64,000 nucleotides of DNA. Source: Saposhnikovia divaricata (Eukaryota > Streptophyta > Magnoliopsida > Apiales > Apiaceae). Under the pieces are notes generated by a model that was not told the origin of the DNA, did not search any database, and worked only from the letters and a program-made list of their open reading frames with translations. Where the stretch lies: NCBI GenBank assembly GCA_036435485.1, contig CM071596.1, positions 141,001,501 to 141,065,500 of the forward strand. Reading direction: 5' to 3'. Positions 21,660 through 30,587 of this stretch are shown here, piece after piece. The stretch's first letter is position 1, and each line of letters opens with the position of its first letter. The translations under genes were made by a program, and so were the position numbers.

Positions 21660-22010
21660 TTCTACCGGTAGAGAAGACCCGCGGATTATTGGACTTGGAT
21701 GTGGCGACTGATCATCGTCAATCCCTGTCAGGTTTTATGTTTTCTTTAAGTCCCATTCCTCCACTTCGGAAAAATGCTCTGACACCGCTTCTTAGGCCTA
21801 AGTGCCAAGTTGCCGATAGTGTCCGATTTTGATGAGAAAGATGTTGACTTCATGCGGTATCTAGAACTGCAAGTTTACTTTGAAAACAAGGGCACGTATT
21901 GGTGCACCTTTGAAATTTATCGACAATAACAAATGATTTCATAACCGATTGAGATAAACGAGTTTAATAACTGCTAAACACATGTAATGTTATACTGCTT
22001 ACCTTATACA

Positions 22011-22017
22011 TATATTT
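22011..22017 (+). promoter_or_regulatory. Putative LTR core promoter (TATATTT), solo LTR
   Basis: A TATA-like box 72 bp upstream of the short LTR ORF, followed by the block gctcactcttgctt that is shared with family A. Confidence 0.4.
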
Positions 22018-22082
22018 CTTGCTGAGCTATAGTTGCTCACTCTTGCTTGTTTTCAAATTTACAAACACAATAGTTAAGAGAA

Positions 22083-22256
22083 ATGGCAAGACCCAGACAG
22101 ACTGCCCGAAAGCAGGTGACTAGGCCCGAGGCAGCAGTTGAGATTCCACCGGTAGGCCCCATTAGCCGGATTGGTTGGCAACTTTTGTTAGTACGTTTTA
22201 TTTATAAGTATGACCTGTGCAAAGTAGTGTACCGTAACAAACATTCAAGCCGCTAA
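22083..22256 (+). CDS. Short LTR ORF with histone-H3-tail-like N-terminus (family B)
   Basis: 57 codons beginning MARPRQTARKQVTRP. Aligned to the H3 tail (after Met removal), residues A1, R2, Q5, T6, A7, R8 and K9 are identical and position 4 is Arg for Lys. After Met, the second residue is Ala, so Met removal would be expected. The rest is a hydrophobic stretch (about 30-40) and a basic end. The family-A ORF at the same LTR position keeps the first 15 residues with mostly different codons. A GT at 22191, after codon 36 (tta|gtacgt), is a possible phase-0 donor. In a solo LTR no downstream ORF0 exists, so this copy has no known product. Confidence 0.5.
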   Translation: MARPRQTARKQVTRPEAAVEIPPVGPISRIGWQLLLVRFIYKYDLCKVVYRNKHSSR

Positions 22257-22511
22257 CACCGCTTCATATCGAAGTGCTGTTGGTAGCATAAATGCTATTT
22301 AATTCAGTCTGTAATAACTCTGAAACTTTTACTTTTGCTTAATCAAGTGTATGACGTTTCTGAGACTCTAACCTGTGTGTGTGTGTGCGGTGTGAGTTTT
22401 ATTGCGGGGTCGATGGCTGTTATATATATCATGTGCAAGAACAGGTATGTTATTAATGGAAAATGGACCGTGAGCGCCGAGATCTCCGACCCCGGATCTG
22501 GGGGCGTCACA

Positions 22512-22516
22512 ATCTG
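22512..22516. repeat. Right target-site duplication ATCTG
   Basis: Exact copy of 19003-19007; copia gag resumes after it. Confidence 0.93.
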
Positions 22517-22883
22517 GTATTGTTGCTAAACCATTCTATGATTGCTCTATGCCTTTAAGACATAGAGACTCTCCTTTCTGTGATAAATTTGATTGTATGC
22601 CATGTAACATGAATATATGACTAGTTGTTTTAATTTGAGAAGACAATTCATGGAAGGTTGCATCAGTCACAATGTTCACACACACTACACAAGAACAAAG
22701 TCTTCAAGTCCTCCTAAAGTTAGGAAGGTACCTCTGTCACCTAACTCTAAGAACCCTGATTCTAAGACTTCTAACAGTGACAAGAAGACTAACATCAAGA
22801 AAATTGATAAGCATGCTGTTTATGATAAAACTGTTGTTAAGCCACATGGACCCAAACTTGTTTCGGTACCAAAGGAGAAGTAA
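22517..22883 (+). pseudogene. Copia gag-pol linker after the solo LTR
   Basis: Continues the gag frame directly after the TSD. A frameshift near 22615 moves it to the frame whose first ATG is at 22617. The product is Lys/Ser/Pro-rich (SSPPKVRKVPLSPNSKN) and is the disordered link between the second zinc knuckle and protease. It stops at 22883; a further frameshift near 22885 leads into protease. Confidence 0.65.
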
Positions 22884-23341
22884 TACCTTTGTGTTTGCAG
22901 GGCAAAGAAAGTGAAAAGAAGGTCATGTGGATTTTGGACAGTGGATGCTCAAACCATATGACTGGTGATATGGCCCTGCTATCACAGTATGAGGAGAAGG
23001 CTGGCCCAATGGTTGCTTTTGGAGATGACATCATTGGCAACACATTGGGATATGGCAAGTTGGAAATTGGAAATGTCATCATTGAAAATGTAGCACTGGT
23101 CAAGGGGCTCAAGCACAATCTACTGAGTGTTGGTCAATTTACTGACAGAGGCTTCAAAGTTAATTTTGACAAAGATGAATGTTTGATCACCCACAAGAAG
23201 ACTGGTGACTTTGCTCCATCTGGAGTAAGGAAAGGAAGCCTGTTTGTAGCCAATATGAACTTTGCAAACAAGGACAAAATTTGTTGCTTTTACTCAAAAG
23301 CATCAAATGAAGATAGTTGGCTGTGGCACAAGAAGCTATAA
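22884..23341 (+). pseudogene. pol: Copia protease and start of integrase
   Basis: The aspartic protease has the active-site motif WILDSGCSNHMTG near its start. The end reaches the integrase zinc-binding region (SWLWHKKL) and stops at TAA (23339-23341). Relatives usually have a Ser before HLNF here, so this is a nonsense change; the frame continues unshifted. The first ATG is at 22889, but coding context runs from 22884. Confidence 0.85.
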
Positions 23342-24526
23342 CACTTGAACTTCAAAGGCATTAATTATCTAGTCAAAAGGGAGTTAGTGAGAGGCATGCC
23401 CACACTTGAATTCTGTCAAGAAGGAGTGTGTGAGGCTTGTCAAAAAGGAAAAATGAAAAGATCAAGCCACAAGTCAAAGACAGTGACATCAATAACCAAG
23501 CCCCTACAACTAATTCATATGGACTTGTTTGGGCCTGTCAATATTATGTCACTAGGAAGGAAGAAGTATGCTCTAGTAATGGTTGATGATTTCACAAGGT
23601 ATACATGGGTAGAATTTTTGGCATCAAAGGATGAGGCTCCACAAGTAATCATTGAGCATATAAAGAAGATAGACAAGGAAGCAAAGGTCAACAATGCAAG
23701 TGTGATTGCATTAAGAAGTGATAATGGAACAGAGTTCAGAAATGCCATGCTTGAAGCATTCTGCAAAAAGAATGGTATTTCTCAACAATTCTCAACTCCA
23801 AGAACTCCACAACAAAATGGAGTTGTTGAGAGAAAGAATAGAACTCTGATTGAGGCTGCTAGAACAATGTTACTTGATGCAAAGATGCCTACATGTTTTT
23901 GGGCTGAGGCTGTGAGCACTGCATGCTATATCCAAAATAGAACCCTCATCAACAAAAACACTGGAAAGACACCTTACAACTTGATGACTGGAAAGAAGCC
24001 TACGTTAAAGTATGTTCATACTTTTGGAAGCAAATGCTTTGTGTTAAAAGACAATTCAGAATATGTTGGAAAGTTTGATGCAAAAGCATTTGAAGGAATT
24101 TTTCTTGGCCACTCTATGGAAAGAATTGCATACAAAGTTTATGTCATCAGTCAAAAGAAAGTTATGGAAAGCACAGATGTGACATTTGATGACAGCAAAC
24201 TACCTGGATTAGAAGAAGCCAATGATAAAGATAAAGATCTTTTGAAGTTTGACAATCTAGATGATTCTGATGAGGAGATTGAAATTGAATCTGAGCCCAC
24301 AATCCAACAAACTCAAGTGAATGAAGAACCTGTGTCAATCAACAATGAAGAAACAAGCATCCAAGACACACCTGTGATTAGTGGCAACTTCACAGGGGGA
24401 GGAAATGTAAATGACCATGATCTGGATGATGAAGCAACATCAAGGCTGAGAAATCAATCTGAACATAAAAGGAAATGGGATAGATCACATACTGCAGATC
24501 AGATAATTGGAGATCCAAATACATGA
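23342..24526 (+). pseudogene. pol: Copia integrase
   Basis: In-frame continuation of pol. The zinc-binding cysteines are in CQEGVCEACQKGKMK. The catalytic core has Asp in HMDLFGPV, Asp in RSDNGTEF and Glu in NGVVERKNRT. The C-terminal part has the typical copia integrase end (FGSKCFVLKD) followed by an acidic linker (DLDDSDEEIEIESE). TGA at 24524-24526 interrupts the frame before VRTRRS, probably from Gly GGA. No shift follows. Confidence 0.87.
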
Positions 24527-24853
24527 GTGAGGACAAGGAGATCAACTCTAAATGAATGTCTCTATGGTTGCTTTCTATCCCAAGTTGAGCCTAAGAAACT
24601 TGATGATGCATTGTTGGATCCTGATTGGATAATTGCTATGCAAGAGGAGCTAAATAAATTTGAAAGAAGCAAAGTATGGGAACTTGTGCTTGCACCAAAG
24701 GATAGAACCATTGTTGGAACAAAATGGGTTCTAAGGAATAAGATGGATGAAAATGGTGTAGTCATAAGAAACAAAGCAAGGTTGGTTGCAAAAGGATACT
24801 CTCAACAGGAAGGCATTGACTATGATGAGACTTTGCCCCTGTTACTAGACTAG
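24527..24853 (+). pseudogene. pol: Copia reverse transcriptase, N-terminal part
   Basis: Encodes the start of RT (WIIAMQEELNKFERSKVWELV, then KWVLRNKMDENG and RNKARLVAKGYSQQEGIDY). Loss of one T in the run before gcccctgtt (near 24835) shifts the frame and gives an early stop at 24853. The correct continuation is in the frame of 24871. Confidence 0.85.
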
Positions 24854-25704
24854 AGGCCATCAGAATTTTCTTGGCATTTGTTGCACATTCTAATTTCAAG
24901 GTTTATCAAATGGATGTCAAGAGTGCATTTCTGAATGGGGAGTTGGAAGAAGAAGTATATGTGCAACAGCCACCTGGCTTTGAGGATCCACAATTCCCTC
25001 ACTTTGTCTACAGATTGCTTAAAGCATTGTATGGACTTAAGCAAGCTCCTAGGGCATGGTATGACACATTATCACAATTTCTACTAGAGAATCAATTCAC
25101 TAGAGGCACACTGGACAAGACACTGTTTTACAAGAAACATGGTGATGATATTATCTTAGTTCAAATCTATGTGGATTATATCATATTTGGCTCTACATAT
25201 GAGAAGCTGTGTGAGAAATTCTCTAAGCTCATGCAGAGCAGATATGAGATGAGTATGATGGGAGAATTAACATTCTTTCTTGGGCTGCAAATTAGTCAAA
25301 GGAAGGATGGCATTTTTATAAGTCAAACCAAATACATCAAGGATCTATTAAAGAAATTTGACTTGGAAGAATGCTCACCTGCAAAGACACCCATGGCCAC
25401 TGCCACCAAGTTAGATGAAGATGTTAAGGGCAAGAAGGTAGATATCTCAATCTACAGAGGCATGGTTGGTTCTCTACTCCACCTCACTGCTAGTAGGCCA
25501 GACATCATGTTTGCAACATGCTTGTGTCCAAGGTTTCAATCAAATCCAAAGGAATCACATATGACATCAATAAAGAGGATTTTTAAATATCTGAAGGGCA
25601 CACCAAACTTGGGGTTATGGTATCCTAAGGACACAGGGTTCAATCTGGTTGGTTGTTCTGATGCTGATTATGCTGGATGCAGAGTGGATAGGAAAAGCAT
25701 TTAA
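24854..25704 (+). pseudogene. pol: Copia reverse transcriptase, core, with altered catalytic motif
   Basis: Contains QMDVKSAFLNGELEEEVY (first catalytic Asp), LYGLKQAPRAWYD, and YVDYIIFGST, where the family has YVDD: the last Asp is Tyr (codon tat, 25177-25179). Thumb and connection regions follow (MGELTFFLGLQI, SLLHLTASRPDIMFATC). TAA at 25702-25704 breaks the start of RNase H (RKSI, normally RKST). The enzyme would be inactive even without the stops. Confidence 0.88.
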
Positions 25705-26121
25705 GGTAGCTGCCAGTTTCTTGGACAAAGGTTAGTCTCTTGGTACAGGAAGAAACAACAATCTGTGTCAACTTCCACAGCTGAAGTTGAGTACATAGCT
25801 GCTGGAAGTTATTGTGCTCAAGTGCTTTGGATCAGAAACCAACTTAGAGATTATGGACTTGTGTTGGAAAGAATTCCAATCATGTGTGACAACACAAGTG
25901 CAATCTCTATAGTTTCCAATCCTGTCAATCATTCTAGGACAAAGCACATTGACATCAGATATCACTTCATAAGGGAGCATGCAACTAATGGAACCATTGA
26001 GTTACATTATGTTCCCACAGAAAAACAACTAGCTGACATATTCACTAAGCCATTAGATGAAGCCACCTTCACAAGGTTGGTTAGTGAGATTGGAATGCTG
26101 AATTCTTCAAATTCTGGCTAA
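25705..26121 (+). pseudogene. pol: Copia RNase H
   Basis: In-frame continuation of pol through GSCQFLG, SWYRKKQQSVSTSTAEVEYIAA, DNTSAISI, HSRTKHIDIRYHFIREH and LADIFTKPLDE, the standard copia RNase H end. The stop at 26119-26121 looks natural. First ATG-like start is at 25765; the frame is open from 25705. Confidence 0.87.
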
Positions 26122-26396
26122 GTGAATATATCAACTAGATTGTTGCAGCAGTAAATACTTACTTTATCAAATGCTCAATATTTTTGAAGTAAGTATTGGC
26201 TGGAGTATGATTTATAAATATTCCATAATGCTGCATATGTTGAAAATCATACATCTTTAGCTTGAAATTTCTGTGAAATTTTGAGAGAATCACTATTTAA
26301 TTTGGTAGAATATTCTTCAGTGAATATTTCTGGTAAATTTTAAAAGATAGTGAAAATTGAATTTTATGAGTGAAAAGTATAGTTCGATAAGTCAGA

Positions 26397-26783
26397 CTTC
26401 TCGAATGGTTCATTGTTATGTCATGGCTCGAGTTCTCGAATAGGCCTATCTAGAACCCTCTTGAGTTCTCGAATAGTGTCTTTCGGAGAAATCGAATAGC
26501 ACACTCTGAGTTCTCGAATAGAGTATTTTAGTTCTCTAGTGATGGAGTTCTCGAATACTGTATTTGAGTTATCGAATCACTTGAAAAGGCTGATTTTTCG
26601 CTGACACTTAATCGCTTTTTGGATTTATATTCAAAATTTCATTTCGCTCATAAAAACATATTTTATTTAGCTTAGAATTATTTTCTGTGTTAAATAACTG
26701 CCAGTTGTGAGTTACAAACTGCCTGAGATATCGAATAAGCCTTTCTTGACTTATCGAATAGCTGTTTTATACTTCTCGAATGA
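26397..26783 (+). repeat. Degenerate direct repeats of gagttctcgaatag
   Basis: Copies or near copies at 26430-26443, 26463-26476, 26486-26499, 26508-26521, 26545-26558, 26566-26579, 26725-26738, 26748-26761 and 26771-26783, with a first partial copy at 26397-26408. The core is TCGAATA. Spacing is about 20-35 bp inside two clusters. Confidence 0.85.
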
Positions 26784-26829
26784 CTTGTCGATACAGAACA
26801 TATATCTAATCGACAACTCAAGTTATTCA

Positions 26830-26837
26830 TATATATA
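26830..26837 (+). promoter_or_regulatory. Putative internal promoter (TATATATA) for copia env-position ORF
   Basis: The box is 123 bp upstream of ATG 26960, with a C/T-rich stretch between, and just downstream of the TCGAATAG repeats. Function is inferred from layout only. Confidence 0.35.
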
Positions 26838-26959
26838 CAATTTCACAACTGTTCAACTCATTTCGTTCGATTTCTCAAGCATCTAAACTCCTAAAACCTC
26901 TGAAAACCCTAACTGCGAATTTCTTCTTTAACCTTAATTTTCTTTTCTTCTCTACCCAA

Positions 26960-28519
26960 ATGGCAAACACTCAACTCACCATACCATCTCAAACCAATTT
27001 CATCGCAATTACGAGTGATGTGGAAGCACCAAATGCTAATTTCAAGTGCTTTGTTCGATGGTTGTCTGAATCTTACATTAAGGGTGCACTATCAGCCAAC
27101 CCAACCCTGTACATAGACTTATTAGAACAATTCTGGAGGACAGCTACAGTGGAGGTCATCGCCCTTGAGAATGCTATCACATCATATGTTGTCTACTACA
27201 AGATTCAAGGCGAGGATATTACTATCACTACCGCAGACATTAATCAAGCCTTGGATTTGCAGCAAGAGGCATATGACTCCCTGGCCACAGATGCTGAGTT
27301 GGAAGAATTCTTTGAATTTATCAACTACTCAGAAGCTATAAAACTGGGGAAGCTGAATAGGAAGTACTTGAGAAAAGAGTGGAGCTATGTTTTCGCTACA
27401 CTCCTTCATGTATTCACTGCAAGGAAATTGAGCTTTGACCAGATTAGTACACCTGTGCAGCAGCTTGCCTATGCCTTGGCTCATGTGAGAAAGATAGATG
27501 TTGGACATCTCATCATACAGGAGCTATATGGGAGACTTGGTAAGAACACAACCAAGAGAGGTACTGAAATTTTCTTTCCTCGTTTTATTCAATCAGTACT
27601 TAATTTTAAAAATGCTTCATTGATTGAATTTCCTGGATTAGATAAAAGTAAAATAGGCTATCCTAGGTCCATGACCAAACTCATTTTTGGTAACTTGGAG
27701 ACTAGGAATGATGTGGATGTAAGGATTAAAATAACTCCCCACATGGAGGGTTTGTTTAGGTCTTACCCCCACAACTTGCCAATATTTGAATCTAAGTCTC
27801 AGTTAGCACAGCCTAAGCAAGAAGAACAAAATGCTAACCCAAGGCTTGCTAACCAACCCTCTCAGATAAACACTCTACCAAACACAGAGCCAACTGCACC
27901 ATCCTCTCAAAAGGGTGATGTTAGTAAAAAGAAGAGAAAACAGGTTGCTTCTGAACCTTTAAACATCTTAACTGAAGCAGCCTTGGCTGTAGAACTAGGT
28001 TTAGATTGTGAGGAACCTGAGTAACCTATCATTAACCTAAAGAAGAAGAAGTCTAAAACCACCTCTTCAGTCACCCAAATGGCTGAAGTTGTAAAATCAG
28101 GGGCATATAGCTCACTAGATGTATCCTCTCAACAGGGTGCATCTATAGAATCAAGTATCCTCCCCAATGCACCTATTTGTAAAGAATCAGCACAAGGGAG
28201 TGATAAGGCTGGCACAACACTGAGTGGAGAGCACATCACAATTGAAACTCCCTCTATCTCTCAGGGGGAGTTGCCAAAATCCAATCTACAATACACTTCT
28301 CTTCCAGAATCTACCACTCATATTTCTTTGGAGCCTGCAACTCAAGCAATTGAGGAGCAAGGCATTGATCATCAAGAACTCTTTTCTCTTGATGAGCCAA
28401 TGGATTCAAGTGACTTGGTGCATGACACCTTGCTCACCACCCAGGTACCACATTTAGATGGTCAGGGAATGCATGCTGGGGCATATCCTAATGACACCAT
28501 CACAAACACAGAGGATTAA
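26960..28519 (+). pseudogene. Env-position ORF of SIRE-type copia element, first part
   Basis: ATG 26960 opens 354 codons up to TAA 28022-28024; the same frame resumes and stays open (first ATG 28079) to 28519. The N-terminal 230 residues look like one folded domain (KCFVRWLSESYIKGALSANP and TTADINQALDLQQEAYDSLA), followed by a Lys-rich patch (KKKRKQ, a possible nuclear signal) and a long Ser/Thr/Gln/Glu-rich, probably disordered tail. I see no signal peptide and no clear membrane segment, so 'envelope-like' describes position only. Such ORFs are known downstream of pol in this lineage; the function is unknown. The stop at 28022 replaces a sense codon. Confidence 0.65.
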
Positions 28520-29127
28520 CTAGTTTTCACTAGAGACTCTGTGCCTGTGTTACCTACTGTTGTAACTCATCCCACTCCTTTGGAGACAACAGTAGTAGAG
28601 TCTTTCCATCCAGTTACAGAAGTTGCATCTGTAACTGAGGAGTCTAGCTTGCCTAGCTCTAGCTCTAACTATATGTCTCAATGGCTTCAGGATCAAGGTC
28701 TGTTCCACCACAATTGACGGTTGAAGCACTCCAAAGCTTAATTGTGGATCAGATCCCTGAGTTCACAAAGATTGCTCAGCACCTTCTCACTGCAAACATG
28801 CCCAATCCAGACTATGAAGCTATCCTCTTATGCCACAGAGATGATGTAGAACAACAGAAGGCAAAGATCATAGATGAAACTGAGAGAGATGCAAATATAG
28901 ATGCTTGGCTACAAGGAACAAATGACATCCCTCTCTCAGAAGGTCTCCAGTATCTCAGAGAAGAGTACATCACTTCACTAGGGTCCAATGCCAAATCTCT
29001 CACCCCTACTGATGTGTATGAAGCAGTAAATGACAGCTAAAAGGGCATTCTCAAGGCTGCACACTACCTTGGAAAAGGTCTAAAGACAGAAGTTAATGAA
29101 GTGTGTTCAGCCACAACCAAGGAGGTG
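28520..29127 (+). pseudogene. Env-position ORF of copia element, second part
   Basis: After the stop at 28519 and at least one frameshift, coding character continues in another frame, clearly from 28681 (119 codons to the stop at 29040: TVEALQSLIVDQIPEFTKIA). Beyond 29040 the frame still reads plausibly (AAHYLGKGLKTEVNEV) up to 29127, where the Athila-like LTR begins. The C-terminus and the copia 3' LTR are absent. Confidence 0.55.
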
Positions 29128-30587
29128 TGTTAACACAAAATCACGCAAGCGTACGTGGTCACAAGTAATACAGATATAAGTCAAGTTCATTCCCACAGAG
29201 ATCTGGTTTTTAATTCAATTTAGTACCTATGCAACAATGTATGATTATTATTCACTACTAAGACAAATAACAAATTGGGTTTAATTAACTAAATTAACTA
29301 AGAAGTAAATTAACAACTAAGAATTATCTAACAAGAATTGAAATTGAATTACGTCTACAAGAGTAACATGGGATCCTAACTTCATTAAATACTTCGCTTA
29401 GATCTGACGCCTTTAATCACTATATGCAATGGTTATGATATCTGATCGGATAACACGAAACAAGTACACGTTACCTGTCAGCATGCTTATACCAAACTAA
29501 ACATACATCCACAAAAGAGATAGAAGATGAATAGACACCAATTATGCTTGGACCCTATATGTCTATAGAATTTGAAAACATAACGGTTGAAGAACAAGTT
29601 ATCCATAAAGATCACACAGGGCAATATAAGTATTTTCATCTCATACTACTAATCATGTTGATAAACAATCATGAACCTATGCTAGCATGGCAAGTTCTAA
29701 ATCTCAAGATCCACTTTCACTTCACAAGAGATTAACAAATTAGATGTTAGCTACGCATCTAGCAATTAAGAACAACCATATGAGGATATCAGATATACAT
29801 CACACATAGATCTTTAAAGCAATCAAGATACTAAAGCTCCATAAATAAATTCGTTAGAATCCCATGACAACGATTAGTTCATAATCGAACCTCTCGTCAT
29901 CATGGGATCTGATGAAACCATGATAAAAACAAAGTGTGAAAAGATACAAATAAATCTAAGTAATTGATATGTAATGGTCTATCTTTTCTGTCCCCCAAGA
30001 TGTGTATTTATAGCCCCAAGTTGCCTCTCCATCAAGCAATTACCATATTAGAGTTGGCATAGAATACCAGCAATTTCCATCTTTAAACGGGATAGGATTT
30101 GCAAATTCCATGCTCAAGACTAATTCTAGAATGTTCTAGCCATTCAGGACAATTACCATACTGATTTGAAGTAGGAATTATAGCAATTTCCTTGTGAAAA
30201 TAGAATTCTGCAAAATACGTTTCCTAAACTGATTCTGTTTTGAAGGAAAATTCGTAGCTGACTTTTCTTCAGTATTTCTGGACCGTTCCAGTCGTGTTTT
30301 GACATCTAGACCACTTTAGAATGATAGAGAATCTCGTTAGCCTCGCATGGACTGTAAGATCGTCCAAAACGGACTTCTAGAACTCAAGATATGGCCAAAA
30401 CAAGAATTAGAAATTCTGGCTGATTTTTCCCAGCGCCCCCGCGGCGCTGGGGCGCCGATTGGGCCTGGAGCGCCGGTCCAAACTGCATAAAACCCACAAA
30501 ATCCAATGCAATGCAATGCATGAATACAACTAAATGAAAATGCAATTAATATCCTACCATACCTTCAGATCCTCTCATGCCATATCA
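29128..30587 (-). repeat. LTR of Athila-like element 2 (inner end approximate)
   Basis: The outer end is tgttaaca (29128), the inverse of the gtgaaca end at 17553. The inner end is placed at catatca (30587) by length and TG rule only; the adjoining purine tract is not well preserved. The candidate 5-bp target copy on the left is AGGTG (29123-29127). Confidence 0.65.
30429..30451. repeat. GC-rich hairpin in Athila-like LTR 2
   Basis: CCCAGCGCC-cccgc-GGCGCTGGG, a perfect 9-bp stem in an AT-rich setting, followed by further GC-rich sequence to 30475. It lies at the position equivalent to 16356-16410 in LTR 1, but its sequence is unrelated. Confidence 0.85.

Larger units (their letters stand above)
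19008..22511 (+). mobile_element. Family-B solo LTR inserted in copia gag
   Basis: 3504 bp from tgtaagaaccc to gcgtcaca with no internal region, flanked by perfect 5-bp repeats ATCTG. It is homologous to the LTRs at 36195-39678 and 40017-43487. A solo LTR of this form is the usual product of recombination between the two LTRs of a full element. It contains three tandem hairpins (21577-21659), the palindrome CTACCGGTAG (21662-21671), a TATA-like box and a short ORF. Confidence 0.95.
26122..26959 (+). other. Spacer between copia pol and env-position ORF
   Basis: 838 bp without a gene. It holds a repeat array of a TCGAATAG motif (26397-26783), a TATA-like box (26830-26837) and a pyrimidine-rich leader-like stretch just before the next ATG. 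Confidence 0.7.
17554..29127 (+). mobile_element. SIRE/Maximus-type Ty1/copia element, truncated at both ends, with nested solo LTR
   Basis: The gene order is gag, PR, IN, RT, RH (copia order), then a long spacer and an env-position ORF. Both ends are lost at Athila-like LTR termini (17553 and 29128), so neither copia LTR is visible. A family-B solo LTR splits gag. Several frameshifts and stops, plus a changed RT active-site residue, show that the copy is dead. SIRE-type assignment rests on the long coiled gag linker, two zinc knuckles, the RT sequence and the extra 3' ORF. Confidence 0.85.

Noticed and set aside
21578..21832. 84-codon frame in the family-B LTR, also near 38694 and 40694
   Set aside because: Its repeated protein pattern comes directly from the three DNA hairpin units, whose covarying stems explain the conservation.
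26397..26783. CRISPR-like array
   Set aside because: Repeats are 12-14 bp, degenerate and irregularly spaced, in a plant retrotransposon.
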